A DNA stretch of 64,000 nucleotides from Eremothecium cymbalariae DBVPG#7215. Lineage: Eukaryota; Ascomycota; Saccharomycetes; Saccharomycetales; Saccharomycetaceae. Under the pieces are notes generated by a model that was not told the DNA's origin, did not search any database, and saw nothing but the letters and a program-made list of their open reading frames with translations. The stretch lies in the NCBI RefSeq assembly GCF_000235365.1, contig NC_016454.1, forward strand, positions 248,001 through 312,000, given 5' to 3'. Below are positions 10,221 through 21,125 of the stretch, piece after piece. Position 1 is the stretch's first letter. Every line of letters starts with the position of its first letter. A program made the translations under genes and the position numbers.

Positions 10221-10565
10221 TTAAACGTCCACACCTGCCCTACAGTAACCAAGCAGTCGGTCACAGGACTCGGTCAGTTCGTCCAATTTCAAACGCATAT
10301 ATGCAACATTCTCATAAAGGTTCCTAAGCTCTTTCGACCTCTGGGGAGGTATCACATATTCAAGCTCACAGCTAACGCCCTTCTTTAGGCAAGAAGAGCA
10401 CGGCTTAGGCCTCCGTATCGCAGAGTCACACTTGACCTTATTCTTCCTGCATCTCACACAAGATCGTAAAGGTTTTTTCATCTTCCATGTATCATGGATA
10501 TATCCTTCACTATGCCCCCCTGGTCGTTTATGCTGGATCTCGTTGTCCGACATGCCCGCTGCCAT
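10221..10565 (-). CDS. Short Zn2Cys6 DNA-binding protein, apparently without effector domain
   Basis: Predicted 114 residues from an ATG at 10565. Residues 36-66 form a fungal binuclear zinc cluster with spacing C-x2-C-x6-C-x9-C-x2-C-x6-C and the basic RKNKVK loop. Residues 75-105 (RSKELRNLYENVAYMRLKLDEL) look like the linker and dimerising coiled coil that follow this domain. The protein then stops, while most family members run 500-1,000 residues with a regulatory domain. S. cerevisiae has no Zn2Cys6 gene at this place; RME1, a C2H2 factor, sits next to NQM1. It may be the surviving 5' end of a broken regulator, or a short DNA-binding protein that could block sites. The specific orthologue is not known. 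Confidence 0.65.
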   Translation of the reverse strand: MAAGMSDNEIQHKRPGGHSEGYIHDTWKMKKPLRSCVRCRKNKVKCDSAIRRPKPCSSCLKKGVSCELEYVIPPQRSKELRNLYENVAYMRLKLDELTESCDRLLGYCRAGVDV

Positions 10566-11493
10566 TCTTAAAACTATCCTTATGGTTTATTCCAACATGG
10601 ATTATCCCAGTAGTTTATTATATATTCTCTGGTTTTTATGTCTCATCATTTTTGCTTTGTCTGTGAAACTCCCGGATACCCGACCTTGCCTTCTTTTACC
10701 TCACCATACTGCTAATAAGAAGAAGAACAACAACAAGAAGGGCCCTTCTCCACAGATTCTATTCGAGGCTCTGTAATGAAAGCAGCGAAAGTGAGCTCTG
10801 GCTCGAAGGCCGTATTTCGGCTGCGGTTTTTTTATTGTATGGTGTTTATGCTTAAGTATCTTTCTTAATTGCTTGTCGGTCTAAGCTATGGATGGAAAGA
10901 CGCCCGTAGGTGCCTAGTACCGCACTGACCACATGCTAGTGGGTTCCAGTCAGGCTTTTACAGTTCAGTTCAGATATATATTCCCATCGAAACGCGGCCT
11001 TTCTAATTATATGCAAAGTAGGTCATAAGTTCCAGGACTGCCTGTTCTTCTGAGAGGTAGGGGTCCGTGTGGATTTGTAGTGATATATTCTCTTATGATG
11101 CTGGCCAAAGCGTCAGCCAAGGCTTAAGGCTCGAGATGGTTCCTGTGGAATCGAGCGTGCTATAGAGTTTGAATTTGGAAGCACCAAGAGAAAGTTGCGG
11201 AGGGCAGGTAGACATTTGTAATTTCGGGTTGGGCAGCTACTAGGATAGCCTTGATAGTTTTTGCCTATCGAATGGAATTGGCTTGGCGATCAGCTAAAAT
11301 AGTGTGGACGCAGATATGGAGGATATGGAAACGGGGGAAACGATGACGTTTGACGTTTGAAAGAGAGATGATGGATGAGAGAAAGAACGAGCAGGGTATT
11401 TTCGCTGCGGCTAATTCCCCCCAGAGTATAGCAGAGTGTGTCAGGTAGAACTACAAAAGGGCTATGTAGGTCATACGTATTTTATTTTTAATA
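10566..11493. other. Intergenic region, no gene recognised
   Basis: About 930 bases upstream of the Zn2Cys6 gene and downstream of MTE1. The only ATG-led frames are short and overlap no known family. Confidence 0.5.
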
Positions 11494-12408
11494 TTAGTTG
11501 AGGGTAATAGGATCATGAGATATAGTTCGCTTCCTCGACTGGACACGATTGGTGAGGGCTATATGATTATTTGGTGGATCAGAAGAATTATGGATTTGTG
11601 GGCTCTCGTGGTCGACAGAATGTTGCGAGGTTCCAAATGTGGATTTTGTGTGGGGGGAAGGCTGGGAATAATATGCTTGTGACCGTTTGCTTGTCTGTGT
11701 AGTTGGAAAGTCGTCTTCCGTCTTGAGTTGTTGTATGGGGCAAGATTTCATCCTCGGGGCCCTGTAAGGCTTATTGAAAGCTAGCGTCATGCTGGGGGTC
11801 GCCTCGGATGTTCTAACGCATGCTTGGACTGTTTTGGCTTTTTTTCTTGGTGCCATTAATGCATTTGGCTTTAGTGTAGGACTGCCAACCAGTTTTGGAG
11901 GTTTAAATGGCTTGTTGAGTTGTAACGACAGTGTATGCCTTGTAATAGGAGCAGTGGTGTTTGTATCCGTTGTTATATTACAGGATGTTTGATCCGAAGG
12001 TTCCTTGTTGGCCACTGCATTGCTGGGACTTATAGAAGAATCGGTACGTTTATAGTTTAACATCACTCTTCCTAATGCCTGCATTTTAGGTTGGTGATGG
12101 GGTCTGTACAGATTAATTTCATTGTCATATTCACGTTCCAAATCTGAGATTATTACAACATATGACCCAAATATGCGATGCTCCACATTACCGAACCCCT
12201 CTTGATCTAGTACATTGCCTAACTGTCTACTATTAGTCACGAATTCACTGCAGAGTAGAATCCCTCCCTCAGTAAAAAGTTGGAACTTGTTTGTTAGCTG
12301 GAAATACTTCAGTTTCCCGTCATGCCAAGCTTTGCGTTTCTTCCTTAACTGATCCGTATATTGACAATGATACTCCATTACATGGGAAATCGTGCCACCA
12401 GTTGGCAT
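11494..12408 (-). CDS. MTE1: MTE1-like protein (DUF2439/ZGRF1-type domain)
   Basis: Predicted 304 residues from the ATG at 12408; the frame is open upstream only from a TTG, and a second ATG 15 codons in (MEYHCQYT) is also possible. Residues about 16-100 form the DUF2439 domain found in yeast Mte1, fission yeast Dbl2 and human ZGRF1: EYHCQYTDQLRKKRKAWHDG, then LLCSEFVTN and EHRIFGSYVVIISDLE. Mte1 (YGR042W) binds D-loops, works with the Mph1 helicase and controls crossovers in double-strand break repair. The rest is a disordered Ser/Thr/Pro-rich tail in which PFKPPK/PYRAPR repeats appear twice. Its place between TAL1/NQM1 and BUD8/9 matches YGR041-043. Confidence 0.88.
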   Translation of the reverse strand: MPTGGTISHVMEYHCQYTDQLRKKRKAWHDGKLKYFQLTNKFQLFTEGGILLCSEFVTNSRQLGNVLDQEGFGNVEHRIFGSYVVIISDLEREYDNEINLYRPHHQPKMQALGRVMLNYKRTDSSISPSNAVANKEPSDQTSCNITTDTNTTAPITRHTLSLQLNKPFKPPKLVGSPTLKPNALMAPRKKAKTVQACVRTSEATPSMTLAFNKPYRAPRMKSCPIQQLKTEDDFPTTQTSKRSQAYYSQPSPHTKSTFGTSQHSVDHESPQIHNSSDPPNNHIALTNRVQSRKRTISHDPITLN

Positions 12409-13036
12409 AATACTTGCGGTATATATATACTCTTGGAGCGTAGTAGGCGTGCTGCTATTCCTCGTATTTCGCAGGCATTTTGGGGATCTAGACGATTTTT
12501 CAAGATATAAAAAAGGCTGTTCAATATTCAAAACCAGTGAATTGTTGAGAAACCTTCTGAAGTGTCAACGTCAAGATATATATACATATAGTTTAGTAAT
12601 AACAATATTTTGTATGTTTACAGCGGTAGAGTAGTAGTACTTTTGTTTATACATATAGACATATATAGTGATAGTCCTAATACTAAGGTTCTTGCCCAAC
12701 ATGTTGAACCATTGTACAGTAGTCGTTGTATGTTTATTATCTTAGTCGTTACTGCAGTGCTACATTATTAGGAATGACCCCTTGTATTATAATAGTGATC
12801 CAGTAGTTTATAAAGGAGGGTAAACGTTGGATTCTTATATATATTATTGATCCTGGGAAGATCCCATTCTTTTATCCCATATTTGCTCTTCATACTTTTT
12901 ATGATGAAGGTGGTCGGTAGTTTTTCGTCGAATAGTCCTTCAACTCCAAAGTAGGAAATATAAAGAGAGCAGAATATGCTATCCTCTTGATAATATGTCT
13001 CTTGGTTTTTTAATCTAACCTTTGTTGTTCTTGTGG
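12409..13036. other. Intergenic region MTE1 to BUD8/9
   Basis: About 630 AT-rich bases. A minus-strand ATG-led frame (12768-13133, 121 codons) begins inside the BUD8/9 3' end in another frame and runs through half of it; it is treated as a finding, not a gene. Several TATATA tracts occur near 12420 and 12580-12670. Confidence 0.45.
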
Positions 13037-14518
13037 TCACCCAGACAACTGTATTCCAAACCCTGTGCTCACCAACGCCAGCAATGTGAATAACTCCACA
13101 ACACCCACAAGTATTGATAGTCGTCGAAACCATTTAACATCAACGTTCCATATAAACCCACGATCGACATTCTCCCTATGTTTTTTGTGAATGATAATTC
13201 TCAACAAAGTCTTGTCCGATACACCTGAATAGGAGCCTCCACCAATCATGAATAACAAGGGTGGAATTAACAACCCAATCAGTAGAATCGATATCATTCT
13301 CCAGGCGCTGAACAGAGATCTGTACTGCATCCAATCACCATCTCGTTTAGCATCAAACCCATACACAGGTGATTTTTCTGTGTCGACCCAGTACTTCCTA
13401 TGACCTGCCGATTCGTATATCTGAAGAAGCTGATCCAATTTATTGCGGTCAAGATCCATAATGGTGCTTTTTCTCTTGCTTGGTTCTGGATGTGGTAACT
13501 TATTGTCTACAGCTGAACTTTCATCGGTATTGCTGCGTTCACTGGGGCTTTGTTCATCACTATGAGCTGCAGGATTCTTTTCTTTCAACTTCTGTTGGAA
13601 TGATCCAGAAAGGGACCTAAGTGGTGGAATTTCCACTGAAGGGTCTGAAAGCCTCTTACTTGCCAAGTATGATGATCTCTTAGGAAGTAGGAGGATATTG
13701 GCTAGTAGTGATGAACGAAAGGCTTTCACTGACGAATCATCCTTTGAGTCATTTTTTGAATGAGTTCCTGAGCTTGCAGCCCTACCATGCACCTTAGTAG
13801 AAGCGGCGGCAGTATTCTGAAACCCGTGCTCTGTATCGGTACGTTGCATGCCAACATGTATTACCTCTTCTGCATTAGATATCAGTGGAAGATCTTCGTA
13901 TTCTTGTTCCTCCTTTATAGGCTCTTGACCAAATCTCTCCAACTGTACCGGTATCATTGGAATGCTATATGCTGTTTGAGAATCAGAGCTCTCACCGCCA
14001 CCACTCGCCGTACGATTAATGCTAGCTTGTCTGGTTCTCGATGATATAGACTTGGTCGATGAACGTGATTCTGTAAACAGAGTTTCTGTATTACTGGTAA
14101 CTTGTGTGATGGTCGAATCTGCACTTGAGAAACCAGCTGACGGAATGAACATCGGTTGTTCTCTAAACCAACTGGGATTCCTTTTAATCGATGACGTCCT
14201 TGTGGAACTTATCAGATGGGGTAACCCTGGTCTAGTATGTGTACGTATAGACATTATATCTGATTCAGAAGTTCCACTACTGTATAATTGACTGTCCTGA
14301 GATTGCCGCATGGATAACCCAGGAGGAGACTTCTTGGCACTATCAGGTATTTTTGGAGAGGGAAATAATTCCTGGAAAAAAGAGTTTGTCCTTCTAGCTG
14401 GACCATATTGTAGATCCTTTATGATACCAGACCCGCTGGAAGAACTAGAAGAAACTGTATCAGGATCTGTAGATTCTTCCGGACTCTCTTTATCTATTAG
14501 GGCTTTGATATATGACAT
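13037..14518 (-). CDS. BUD8: Bud8/Bud9-type bipolar bud-site landmark protein
   Basis: Predicted 493 residues from the ATG at 14518 (MSYIKALID). The first ~375 residues are Ser/Thr-rich and disordered. The conserved part is the C-terminus: a short cytoplasmic-type block (YWVDTEKSPVYGFDAKRDGDWMQY) between two hydrophobic segments (ILLIGLLIPPLLFMIGGG and LSILVGVVELFTLLALVSTGFG). These are the paired membrane spans of Bud8 and Bud9, plasma membrane tags marking distal and proximal poles for bipolar budding. S. cerevisiae has both as duplicates (YLR353W, YGR041W); one gene here represents the ancestor. Ending just after the second span is normal for the family. Confidence 0.85.
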   Translation of the reverse strand: MSYIKALIDKESPEESTDPDTVSSSSSSGSGIIKDLQYGPARRTNSFFQELFPSPKIPDSAKKSPPGLSMRQSQDSQLYSSGTSESDIMSIRTHTRPGLPHLISSTRTSSIKRNPSWFREQPMFIPSAGFSSADSTITQVTSNTETLFTESRSSTKSISSRTRQASINRTASGGGESSDSQTAYSIPMIPVQLERFGQEPIKEEQEYEDLPLISNAEEVIHVGMQRTDTEHGFQNTAAASTKVHGRAASSGTHSKNDSKDDSSVKAFRSSLLANILLLPKRSSYLASKRLSDPSVEIPPLRSLSGSFQQKLKEKNPAAHSDEQSPSERSNTDESSAVDNKLPHPEPSKRKSTIMDLDRNKLDQLLQIYESAGHRKYWVDTEKSPVYGFDAKRDGDWMQYRSLFSAWRMISILLIGLLIPPLLFMIGGGSYSGVSDKTLLRIIIHKKHRENVDRGFIWNVDVKWFRRLSILVGVVELFTLLALVSTGFGIQLSG

Positions 14519-15550
14519 TCTGATGGTACAAAAAGGTTCAAACAAAACCAAATGCTAATCTTCACAATTTACTTCCAAATATGATCGAGAAATAGAATAT
14601 AACAGACAATTGACGGATTTTTTGATAGTAAAATAACGAATGACTTAAAGTTGGTTTATTGTATTTTTATCGAATTACCTCCGTAATATCGAAACCGTCG
14701 CGACCTTTCGATCGTATCTGTATATTATTCACGCACGTAACAGTGGCCTTCGTACTTTTTAGTATCTTTATTTCTTGATTCTAACCTATTCAACTCCTCT
14801 CCTACCGTCTCCTTGAACTAGCGACTAGCAATGATAGATAATATAAATTACCACGAAGAGGAATGAGAAATTATAGTCTTTGTGTATATACACTTAGTTG
14901 TCTTTCTTGCTGTTCACTTTTTTTCTCTTACTATTTTCCACTATATTACCAAACCGTTTCTAATCTATCTCAATAAGGAAACCCTCCCGTTTTATGTAAA
15001 TTACAAAACAAATAAACAAACAAAAAATTCCCCTTGGAAGTCAACTTGATAGATTTTGAAAAAAGACATAATATCATAGGTTGATGACGGTAACATTTTG
15101 AATTTATGTAAAAGGCAGAATTATGACCTCCCGTTTAATGTTTTCTCGAGAAACTACAGCTTTAATGACATTTACAGTTTTGTTTTTCTTTTTATTTTTG
15201 CGCAGAGCTCGACGTAGCGTTCTTAAGCGAAGTTAAATCTGGTCGTGTATATGATTACTATATTCGGCATTATAATTACTTAAAATGTATGTACCAATGT
15301 CAGCGACACAACAATCAAACGCGAGTTATTTCTTATCCGTATAGTAATATTATCCGTTCTTGCATTTGCGTGCAAAGAGCAAGGCGATGCTATTCTTCAT
15401 TAGACAGTAATGCATTCAGTGTATGATGAATATATATGAATATGTGTTTGTGGGATGTAGAAGTCTGTTGTGGTAGTCAAAAGCAGATGGATATGTTTGT
15501 AATGAAAAGCCAGTAGTAGAAAGAGAGGTATGCTGTTTTTATTGAACAAA
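14519..15550. other. Intergenic region, no gene recognised
   Basis: About 1 kb of AT-rich sequence upstream of BUD8/9 and downstream of the F-box gene. No ATG-led frame of note is seen on either strand. Confidence 0.6.
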
Positions 15551-18016
15551 TTAAGTCCTTAAGCTATAGTATCGGTACATGCCTCTCTCTATACAACCAA
15601 AAACTTCATATTCTTCAACAAGTTGGAAATATGCCTTGTATAGTTTGTTAGTTTCTGGAGAGAAGTTTAGGGGACTCTGATCTTCTAGGTATTTATATGA
15701 TGATGGTATGGATCCTGTTTGGCTGGATATGCTGTTTCCCATGATGTTGTGGCTTTTTAATGCTCTTGTTAATATAGGAGGGTGTGCAGGGATGCTATCA
15801 TTGTTAGTTATAGCACGTGAACCAAAGCGAAACAAGCTGAATTGCGATCTTCTTCTTTGTAAATCCGGGTTATTTAAATAGTCGTAGTTGCTCTCTGCGT
15901 CTTCGGAAGTTATATTTGCATGATTGCTACCCACAGTAATGTAACTGTCGGCACTGTTTGGTACTATGGTTTCATTTATGCCCACCATAATAAGGTCGGC
16001 TACAGAACGATCCAAATATAGACCATCTCTTGTTCCGCTTCTTCTTACCAGCGGTAGTACTCCGAAATTATATTCGCTGCTGCTTACGGAAGACAACATG
16101 TCTGGATTCGAGCCGAATCCATCGGAAAAGTCGTCCATGTCTACATCCCTGGTGTATTGATCGCTGTGCATTAATCTCCACATGCCTCGGGGTAATCTTG
16201 GAGTTCGTCTAGGAATCATAAGACTGCCACCCATAGAGATTTTCCCATCTCTACCAAAGAACCTTGAAATTGGTGGCTTTGTTTCTCGGTAAGTTTTCTT
16301 ACGCCGGATACCACTTAAGGGGACAATTCCGCAACCTAACATGATTTTGTTTTGAGCGAACTTCAAGAAGTCAGGTTGTTTGGTAATGTCAATTATTTTG
16401 TTACCCTGTGTATCATACCGTGTAATAGATCCACGAGCGTCCAAATCATCGCCATTTAGAATTGCATCCGTTTTGAAAATCCAATATCTCCTACCATAAG
16501 AAGCGTCAAGATAGCATTTCCACTTAACTTGGTCAACTGTGGAAAAATCCTGAATGATATAAGAATAGGGTTTGCCATTATAACCAAACGTATTTTTTGG
16601 CTTCATAAATACAGCTTCCGAATTGCGACGGCTTTCGATCTGTTCCCAACATTCAAATGGCAATTCAAAAGCGACTATTGAATCCGAACATGTGAATAAT
16701 GTAGGATCACCCATTGTCCATTTATTTAGGCATGAGTTACCAGATATATCCAAGAATTTTAAACGTTGTACAGGAATTTGGGTAGATTCAAATGTTTGAG
16801 ATGATAAAGATGGAACAGAAGAAGAAAATTCAATGTTATCAATATCATTTTCTTCAAATGGAGATAAGAATTTGACTAACCTGGAAACCGTGACATTTGC
16901 TTTTCTAATGCTTAAAGATTTCAATTTTGGAAAATTCAATTTAATGAACTTTAAAGTATCTTGACATTGATAATATAATGCCATTTTAATAACTCTATTA
17001 TCTTCAGAATAATTTAAGGGTAATCCATCTATGTTCAAGTATTCTAATGTAGTATTATGACCGTATCGACATAATTTTTTTAATAAGAACATAGTCTGTG
17101 TTTCAGTCCACGAAGAAGTATGCTTGTGAGCTTTTAAATTTAACCATTGCAAAGTGCAATTCTTATCATCAGTCATCGATGGTTGGTAACTGAAAAATTC
17201 TAAGATTGCCCTGGGTGTCAACTGGGAACATTCTGCAAGAGATAGATGCGTTATATTTTTCCAATGAGGTAAATCATTTACCAATGTATAATCGTCAATA
17301 GACGTATGAGATAAATCTAACTTTTGTAGTTCAGGAAGATATTTCAATAGTTTCCCCAAAATAGCTGTAGGCAAGTCTGTACAATCGTTTAGACCCAACG
17401 AAGTCAACTGATAATTCTGTTCCTGCACTTCATCTGTACTACCATCATATAAGCGGTTTACCACATTAATAAAAGTGTCCGTAAACTTAGAACCTGAACA
17501 TCCGCAAAAATCAACAACATTCAATGTAGATCCTGGACGTAGCAAATAGTAAATCACATTTTCATCGAAATCCCCTTGTATATGTTCACTAGCCAAAAAT
17601 TCCCTTAAATTCTGCGCTGTTAACTGTAAAAATTCATACAACGTTTCGTTAGTTAGGTTTTTAATCATCTTATTCATCTCTTGGGTTCGTCCCAATCCAA
17701 TAGAACTCAATTCTTGAAAATCAACAACCTGAATAAGCTTGTTTAGACCGGTCTTATCCCCCTTCAACAACTCCAACACCTTATTAAAGCTTCTAGCTGT
17801 GGTAAAATTCAAATATCGATAAGTTAGAACACGACATACATGGTTGAAAGTTCTATTAACAGTAGAATTACTCCTTAAGAATATCTTCAAATTGCTATGG
17901 AACTTCTCTGAGCTAGGGGGATGATCATTAGACATCAAGTCCCTAAATTGGTACGAAAGTATTTCATACACAATTTCCGGCGGTAATTGTAGTGACCAAT
18001 GAGACGACTTGACCAT
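15551..18016 (-). CDS. LUG1: F-box/leucine-rich-repeat protein, LUG1-like (YLR352W)
   Basis: Predicted 821 residues from the ATG at 18016. The N-terminus (SLQLPPEIVYEILSYQFRD) is an F-box, the Skp1-binding module of SCF ubiquitin ligases. Residues about 150-450 contain degenerate leucine-rich repeats (LQKLDLSHTSIDDYTL, ITHLSLAECSQLTPRAI, LKFLDISGNSCLNKW). The last third is a low-complexity Ser-rich tail with a conserved block around RRYWIFKTDAILNGDDLDARG. S. cerevisiae Lug1 (YLR352W, 807 residues) is an F-box protein reported to lack a usual SCF role. Position next to BUD8/9 and KSS1 matches YLR352-353. Confidence 0.85.
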   Translation of the reverse strand: MVKSSHWSLQLPPEIVYEILSYQFRDLMSNDHPPSSEKFHSNLKIFLRSNSTVNRTFNHVCRVLTYRYLNFTTARSFNKVLELLKGDKTGLNKLIQVVDFQELSSIGLGRTQEMNKMIKNLTNETLYEFLQLTAQNLREFLASEHIQGDFDENVIYYLLRPGSTLNVVDFCGCSGSKFTDTFINVVNRLYDGSTDEVQEQNYQLTSLGLNDCTDLPTAILGKLLKYLPELQKLDLSHTSIDDYTLVNDLPHWKNITHLSLAECSQLTPRAILEFFSYQPSMTDDKNCTLQWLNLKAHKHTSSWTETQTMFLLKKLCRYGHNTTLEYLNIDGLPLNYSEDNRVIKMALYYQCQDTLKFIKLNFPKLKSLSIRKANVTVSRLVKFLSPFEENDIDNIEFSSSVPSLSSQTFESTQIPVQRLKFLDISGNSCLNKWTMGDPTLFTCSDSIVAFELPFECWEQIESRRNSEAVFMKPKNTFGYNGKPYSYIIQDFSTVDQVKWKCYLDASYGRRYWIFKTDAILNGDDLDARGSITRYDTQGNKIIDITKQPDFLKFAQNKIMLGCGIVPLSGIRRKKTYRETKPPISRFFGRDGKISMGGSLMIPRRTPRLPRGMWRLMHSDQYTRDVDMDDFSDGFGSNPDMLSSVSSSEYNFGVLPLVRRSGTRDGLYLDRSVADLIMVGINETIVPNSADSYITVGSNHANITSEDAESNYDYLNNPDLQRRRSQFSLFRFGSRAITNNDSIPAHPPILTRALKSHNIMGNSISSQTGSIPSSYKYLEDQSPLNFSPETNKLYKAYFQLVEEYEVFGCIERGMYRYYSLRT

Positions 18017-18765
18017 AGTTGACAACTAACTAATGCTAATTTTTTCAATCTTCGGTAAACGCAGAGCCCTGGTAGTCTCTTTCAGCTCTTTTAATTATTA
18101 TTCTCCCTTTGTGTTCATGCTTCGAGCTTGCTTTCTCTTTAAAGGCTGTCAAGAAAAACCAACGTAATATTAAAATCGACTTTAACATGACCGTGATTCT
18201 TAATGATAGCGATGCGACCGTAGACAAAATACTTTAGATATGGACATAAAGATGGTAGGAATAGGAGATATACTAGTGGGTGTGAAATAGTTTCGACGAA
18301 TTGAATTGGAAGGGACCATATTCTATATATATATATATACCATATGGTTACATAAATATAGATATATAGATATAGAATAGGTGTACACGTAGGAATATAT
18401 GGATAAGGAAGTGCCAAGAATTCTCATACACACACGCATACACACATACACACACCATATGAGAATGGATGCATTGATCAAGTACTTACCAAAAAAATGG
18501 TATGCCATTATGGTCGGTATGAATGAGGCAAAATTGAAATTAGTGTATAAATTTAACAAGAAACGGTATTTCTCGCAAAATATCATAACATGCATGAATA
18601 AGGGATATTTGACGGTTTGACGTTTCAGGTATAAATAAGGGTTGAAGGTTATGTGAGACTAGTTGGCATTTTTTTTAAAAGGTTTATTATTATATCAATT
18701 GTCTATTATTGTTATTCTTTATTTTATTTTTGTTTGCATTGATGTATTTGTTTAATAGTTGAAAT
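18017..18765. other. Intergenic region with TA and CA simple repeats
   Basis: About 750 bases between LUG1 start and KSS1 stop. It has (TA)n at about 18325-18340, ATAGATATA repeats at 18355-18375, and a (CA)-rich tract at 18428-18455. No gene is seen. Confidence 0.6.
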
Positions 18766-19863
18766 TCATTGCAACGGTTTCATGACTTCTTTATGAAGCA
18801 TCATTTTGAGTGTATCTAAAGGTAGTTCTTCTTCTTCCGTCTTTTGTCTTGCTTCATTGTCAACTTTCCAGAAATCATCTTGCAGGTTTAGTAGTTCATA
18901 GTCTGGTTCATCGTTTGCATCATGGTATGTTTCAAGGTAAGGATGCTTCAACGCCTCTTCTGCACTTATCCTCTTGTCCGGGTTAAAGGTCAGCATTTTA
19001 TCCAGTAAATCCATAGCAAGAGGGTTAATGTCGTTTGTGCCCAATGCTACGTTCCATGGGATCTTTAGCCTCATGGGCAAATTTAAAATATAAGCTTTTG
19101 CTCTTTTGCTTTTGATCTGTGCAAAATCTTCATAAGATGGGGTGCCTAAAATCTCTAGGATAACCCACAGCTGATGATGGTAATCTCTACCGGGGAATAA
19201 CGGTTTACCACTAATCATTTCTGCGAGAATACATCCGCAGGACCAAATATCCATAGCCGTGGTATATTCTTGAAATGAGAGCATGATTTCAGGAGCTCTG
19301 TACCACCTTGTGGCAACGTACTCCGTCATGAACCCAACCATATTCTCCCTAGAACGGTCACTTGAAGCAAGGCAACGGGAAAGGCCAAAATCGCACAGCT
19401 TCAAGTCACAGCTGGAATTTAAAAGAAGGTTCGAAGGCTTTAAGTCACGGTGTATCACTTGTGCAGAATGCAATGACTTTAACGCACGCAGAATCTGGTA
19501 GGTAAAGTACTGGATGTGGTCGTCAGATAGGAAATTGTTCGTTTGAGATATGATTCGTTGCAAATCAGTTTCCATGAGTTCTTGCACAAGATAAACCGCA
19601 TCAAACTCTTGATAAGATGTAGGACGTACTATGTCAAGTACTGAGATAATATTTTCATGGCTATGGAAGAATTTTAAGAGCTTCAGTTCCCTTAGGGTCC
19701 TCGTCACAAACATAGCCCTAGTAAATGGCTGAATCTTCTTAATGGCAACCTTCGTACCTGTTGGCTTGTGGATAGCAGAGCATACGGTGCCATACGCACC
19801 TTCGCCAATGAGATCCACAAGTTTATAACGTGATGGTATATCAAAGGTTATAGTCCTGGGCAT
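18766..19863 (-). CDS. KSS1: MAP kinase Kss1
   Basis: Predicted 365 residues from the ATG at 19863 (MPRTITFDIP), against 368 in S. cerevisiae. The whole chain reads as Kss1: IGEGAYGTVCSAIHKP glycine loop, VAIKKIQPF lysine, HRDLKPSNLLL, CDFGLSRCL, and the activation lip MTEYVATRWYRAPE with T180 and Y182 as dual phosphorylation sites. The common-docking region (DEPDYELLNL) is near the C-terminus. Kss1 acts below Ste11 and Ste7 in filamentous growth and, with Fus3, in mating. It acts in the nucleus and cytosol on Ste12 and Dig1/2. Divergent from NIT3. Position matches YGR040W. Confidence 0.95.
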   Translation of the reverse strand: MPRTITFDIPSRYKLVDLIGEGAYGTVCSAIHKPTGTKVAIKKIQPFTRAMFVTRTLRELKLLKFFHSHENIISVLDIVRPTSYQEFDAVYLVQELMETDLQRIISQTNNFLSDDHIQYFTYQILRALKSLHSAQVIHRDLKPSNLLLNSSCDLKLCDFGLSRCLASSDRSRENMVGFMTEYVATRWYRAPEIMLSFQEYTTAMDIWSCGCILAEMISGKPLFPGRDYHHQLWVILEILGTPSYEDFAQIKSKRAKAYILNLPMRLKIPWNVALGTNDINPLAMDLLDKMLTFNPDKRISAEEALKHPYLETYHDANDEPDYELLNLQDDFWKVDNEARQKTEEEELPLDTLKMMLHKEVMKPLQ

Positions 19864-21125
19864 TAGCAAAAATCAAATATGACAAAAACGGCTGGCTGTG
19901 TGACTAGTCGAGATGATAAGACGAGCTCAAATACTCTGAATAAAGCCCCCCGACGACTAGTTCAAAAAGAAAAACAGGCTGTTGGAAGTTGGATATTAGA
20001 ACAAAATCAAACAATTGTACCAGTTAACTTTATAGTATTCGGGATTCTATTTGAATACTAACTAGCGTCCGGTGAACTTGGAGTTTGATAGTTTTCTTCT
20101 GTATTGAGCTTAATATGCGCTTCATGCTCAAAAGTAACTAACTAGTTTCAGATCTTTAGAATGGATCGCTTTGTTAATCGTCTGATGTTGACACGCGGAC
20201 AAAGTGTGGGCATCCCCGATATAAGAAATACCGTTTCAGTGAACAGTGTGTAACATTGTGCGACATTAGTGCTTACTAACATTTGGATAGATTAAAGTAG
20301 CATATTTTTCTCACGTTGCACTTGGAAAGGGAGTCTCCTTTGCGTTGGCACTTCTCTGCGGCGGTCCTATATCCAAGTGATCCTGGCTTGTGATGTTCCT
20401 TTGTTGTTACACTTTTCTAGGTATAAATATAGATATGTATACATACTCTGATCTGCTTCTTTCTCCGAGTGGATAGAGTTAGAGCCACTTATAAGAGTAA
20501 GGCAACATGATGGAGTGAAGATGCTTGCACGTATGTAGACATTAGTTTTATAAAGGTAGCTTCTATCTGTGAACCGGAAAGAGGCCACAGTTATACCGTC
20601 CGAGGCAATTATTAGAGAGTTCTCAGAAAATAAGCTTCTACATCTGAGTACATGCAAAATGTGACTTTAAGTCTATGCTAAAAAGACATGGTTTGTCTTG
20701 AGCATCCTGCAATAGCTCAGGAGTGTGCGTCATAATGCAAGTTGAAGACTGTATCTGGATTACGGTCTACGGAGCAAGCCTGCCCGTAAGATCAGAAACC
20801 CACTATGTAGGGTAATAAGCCCTCGACCAAGGTAGTCAAAGCATTCCCCTGAGTATTACCCAAGAGATATACTGGTTGGTAGTTTATGCAGGGAGATATA
20901 CAATGCCAAGAGATATCAGTACCACTAAAACAGACAACCTCCCGTTAAAAAATATAAAAATTGACATGGATTAGTGTTAAACAAAAGCGTACCTCTCAAA
21001 GTGCCCTCCTCCTGCAATTCAACTGTCTTTCAAGCCGCGTTATCCAGCTGGAAACCTGGAATCTTACCTGCGGCTTACTATATTATACTATAAAGCAGTT
21101 TGGCAGTCTATCATCTAGTCCTCAT
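19864..21125. other. Divergent KSS1/NIT3 intergenic region
   Basis: About 1.26 kb between divergent starts. A TGAAACG match to the pheromone response core occurs near 20235 on one strand, too short to be convincing. No gene is recognised; the longest minus frame (20367-20657) opens with TTG only. Confidence 0.5.

Noticed and set aside
20961..21125. N-terminal extension of NIT3
   Set aside because: Begins at TTG with no ATG; the nitrilase fold starts just after 21126.
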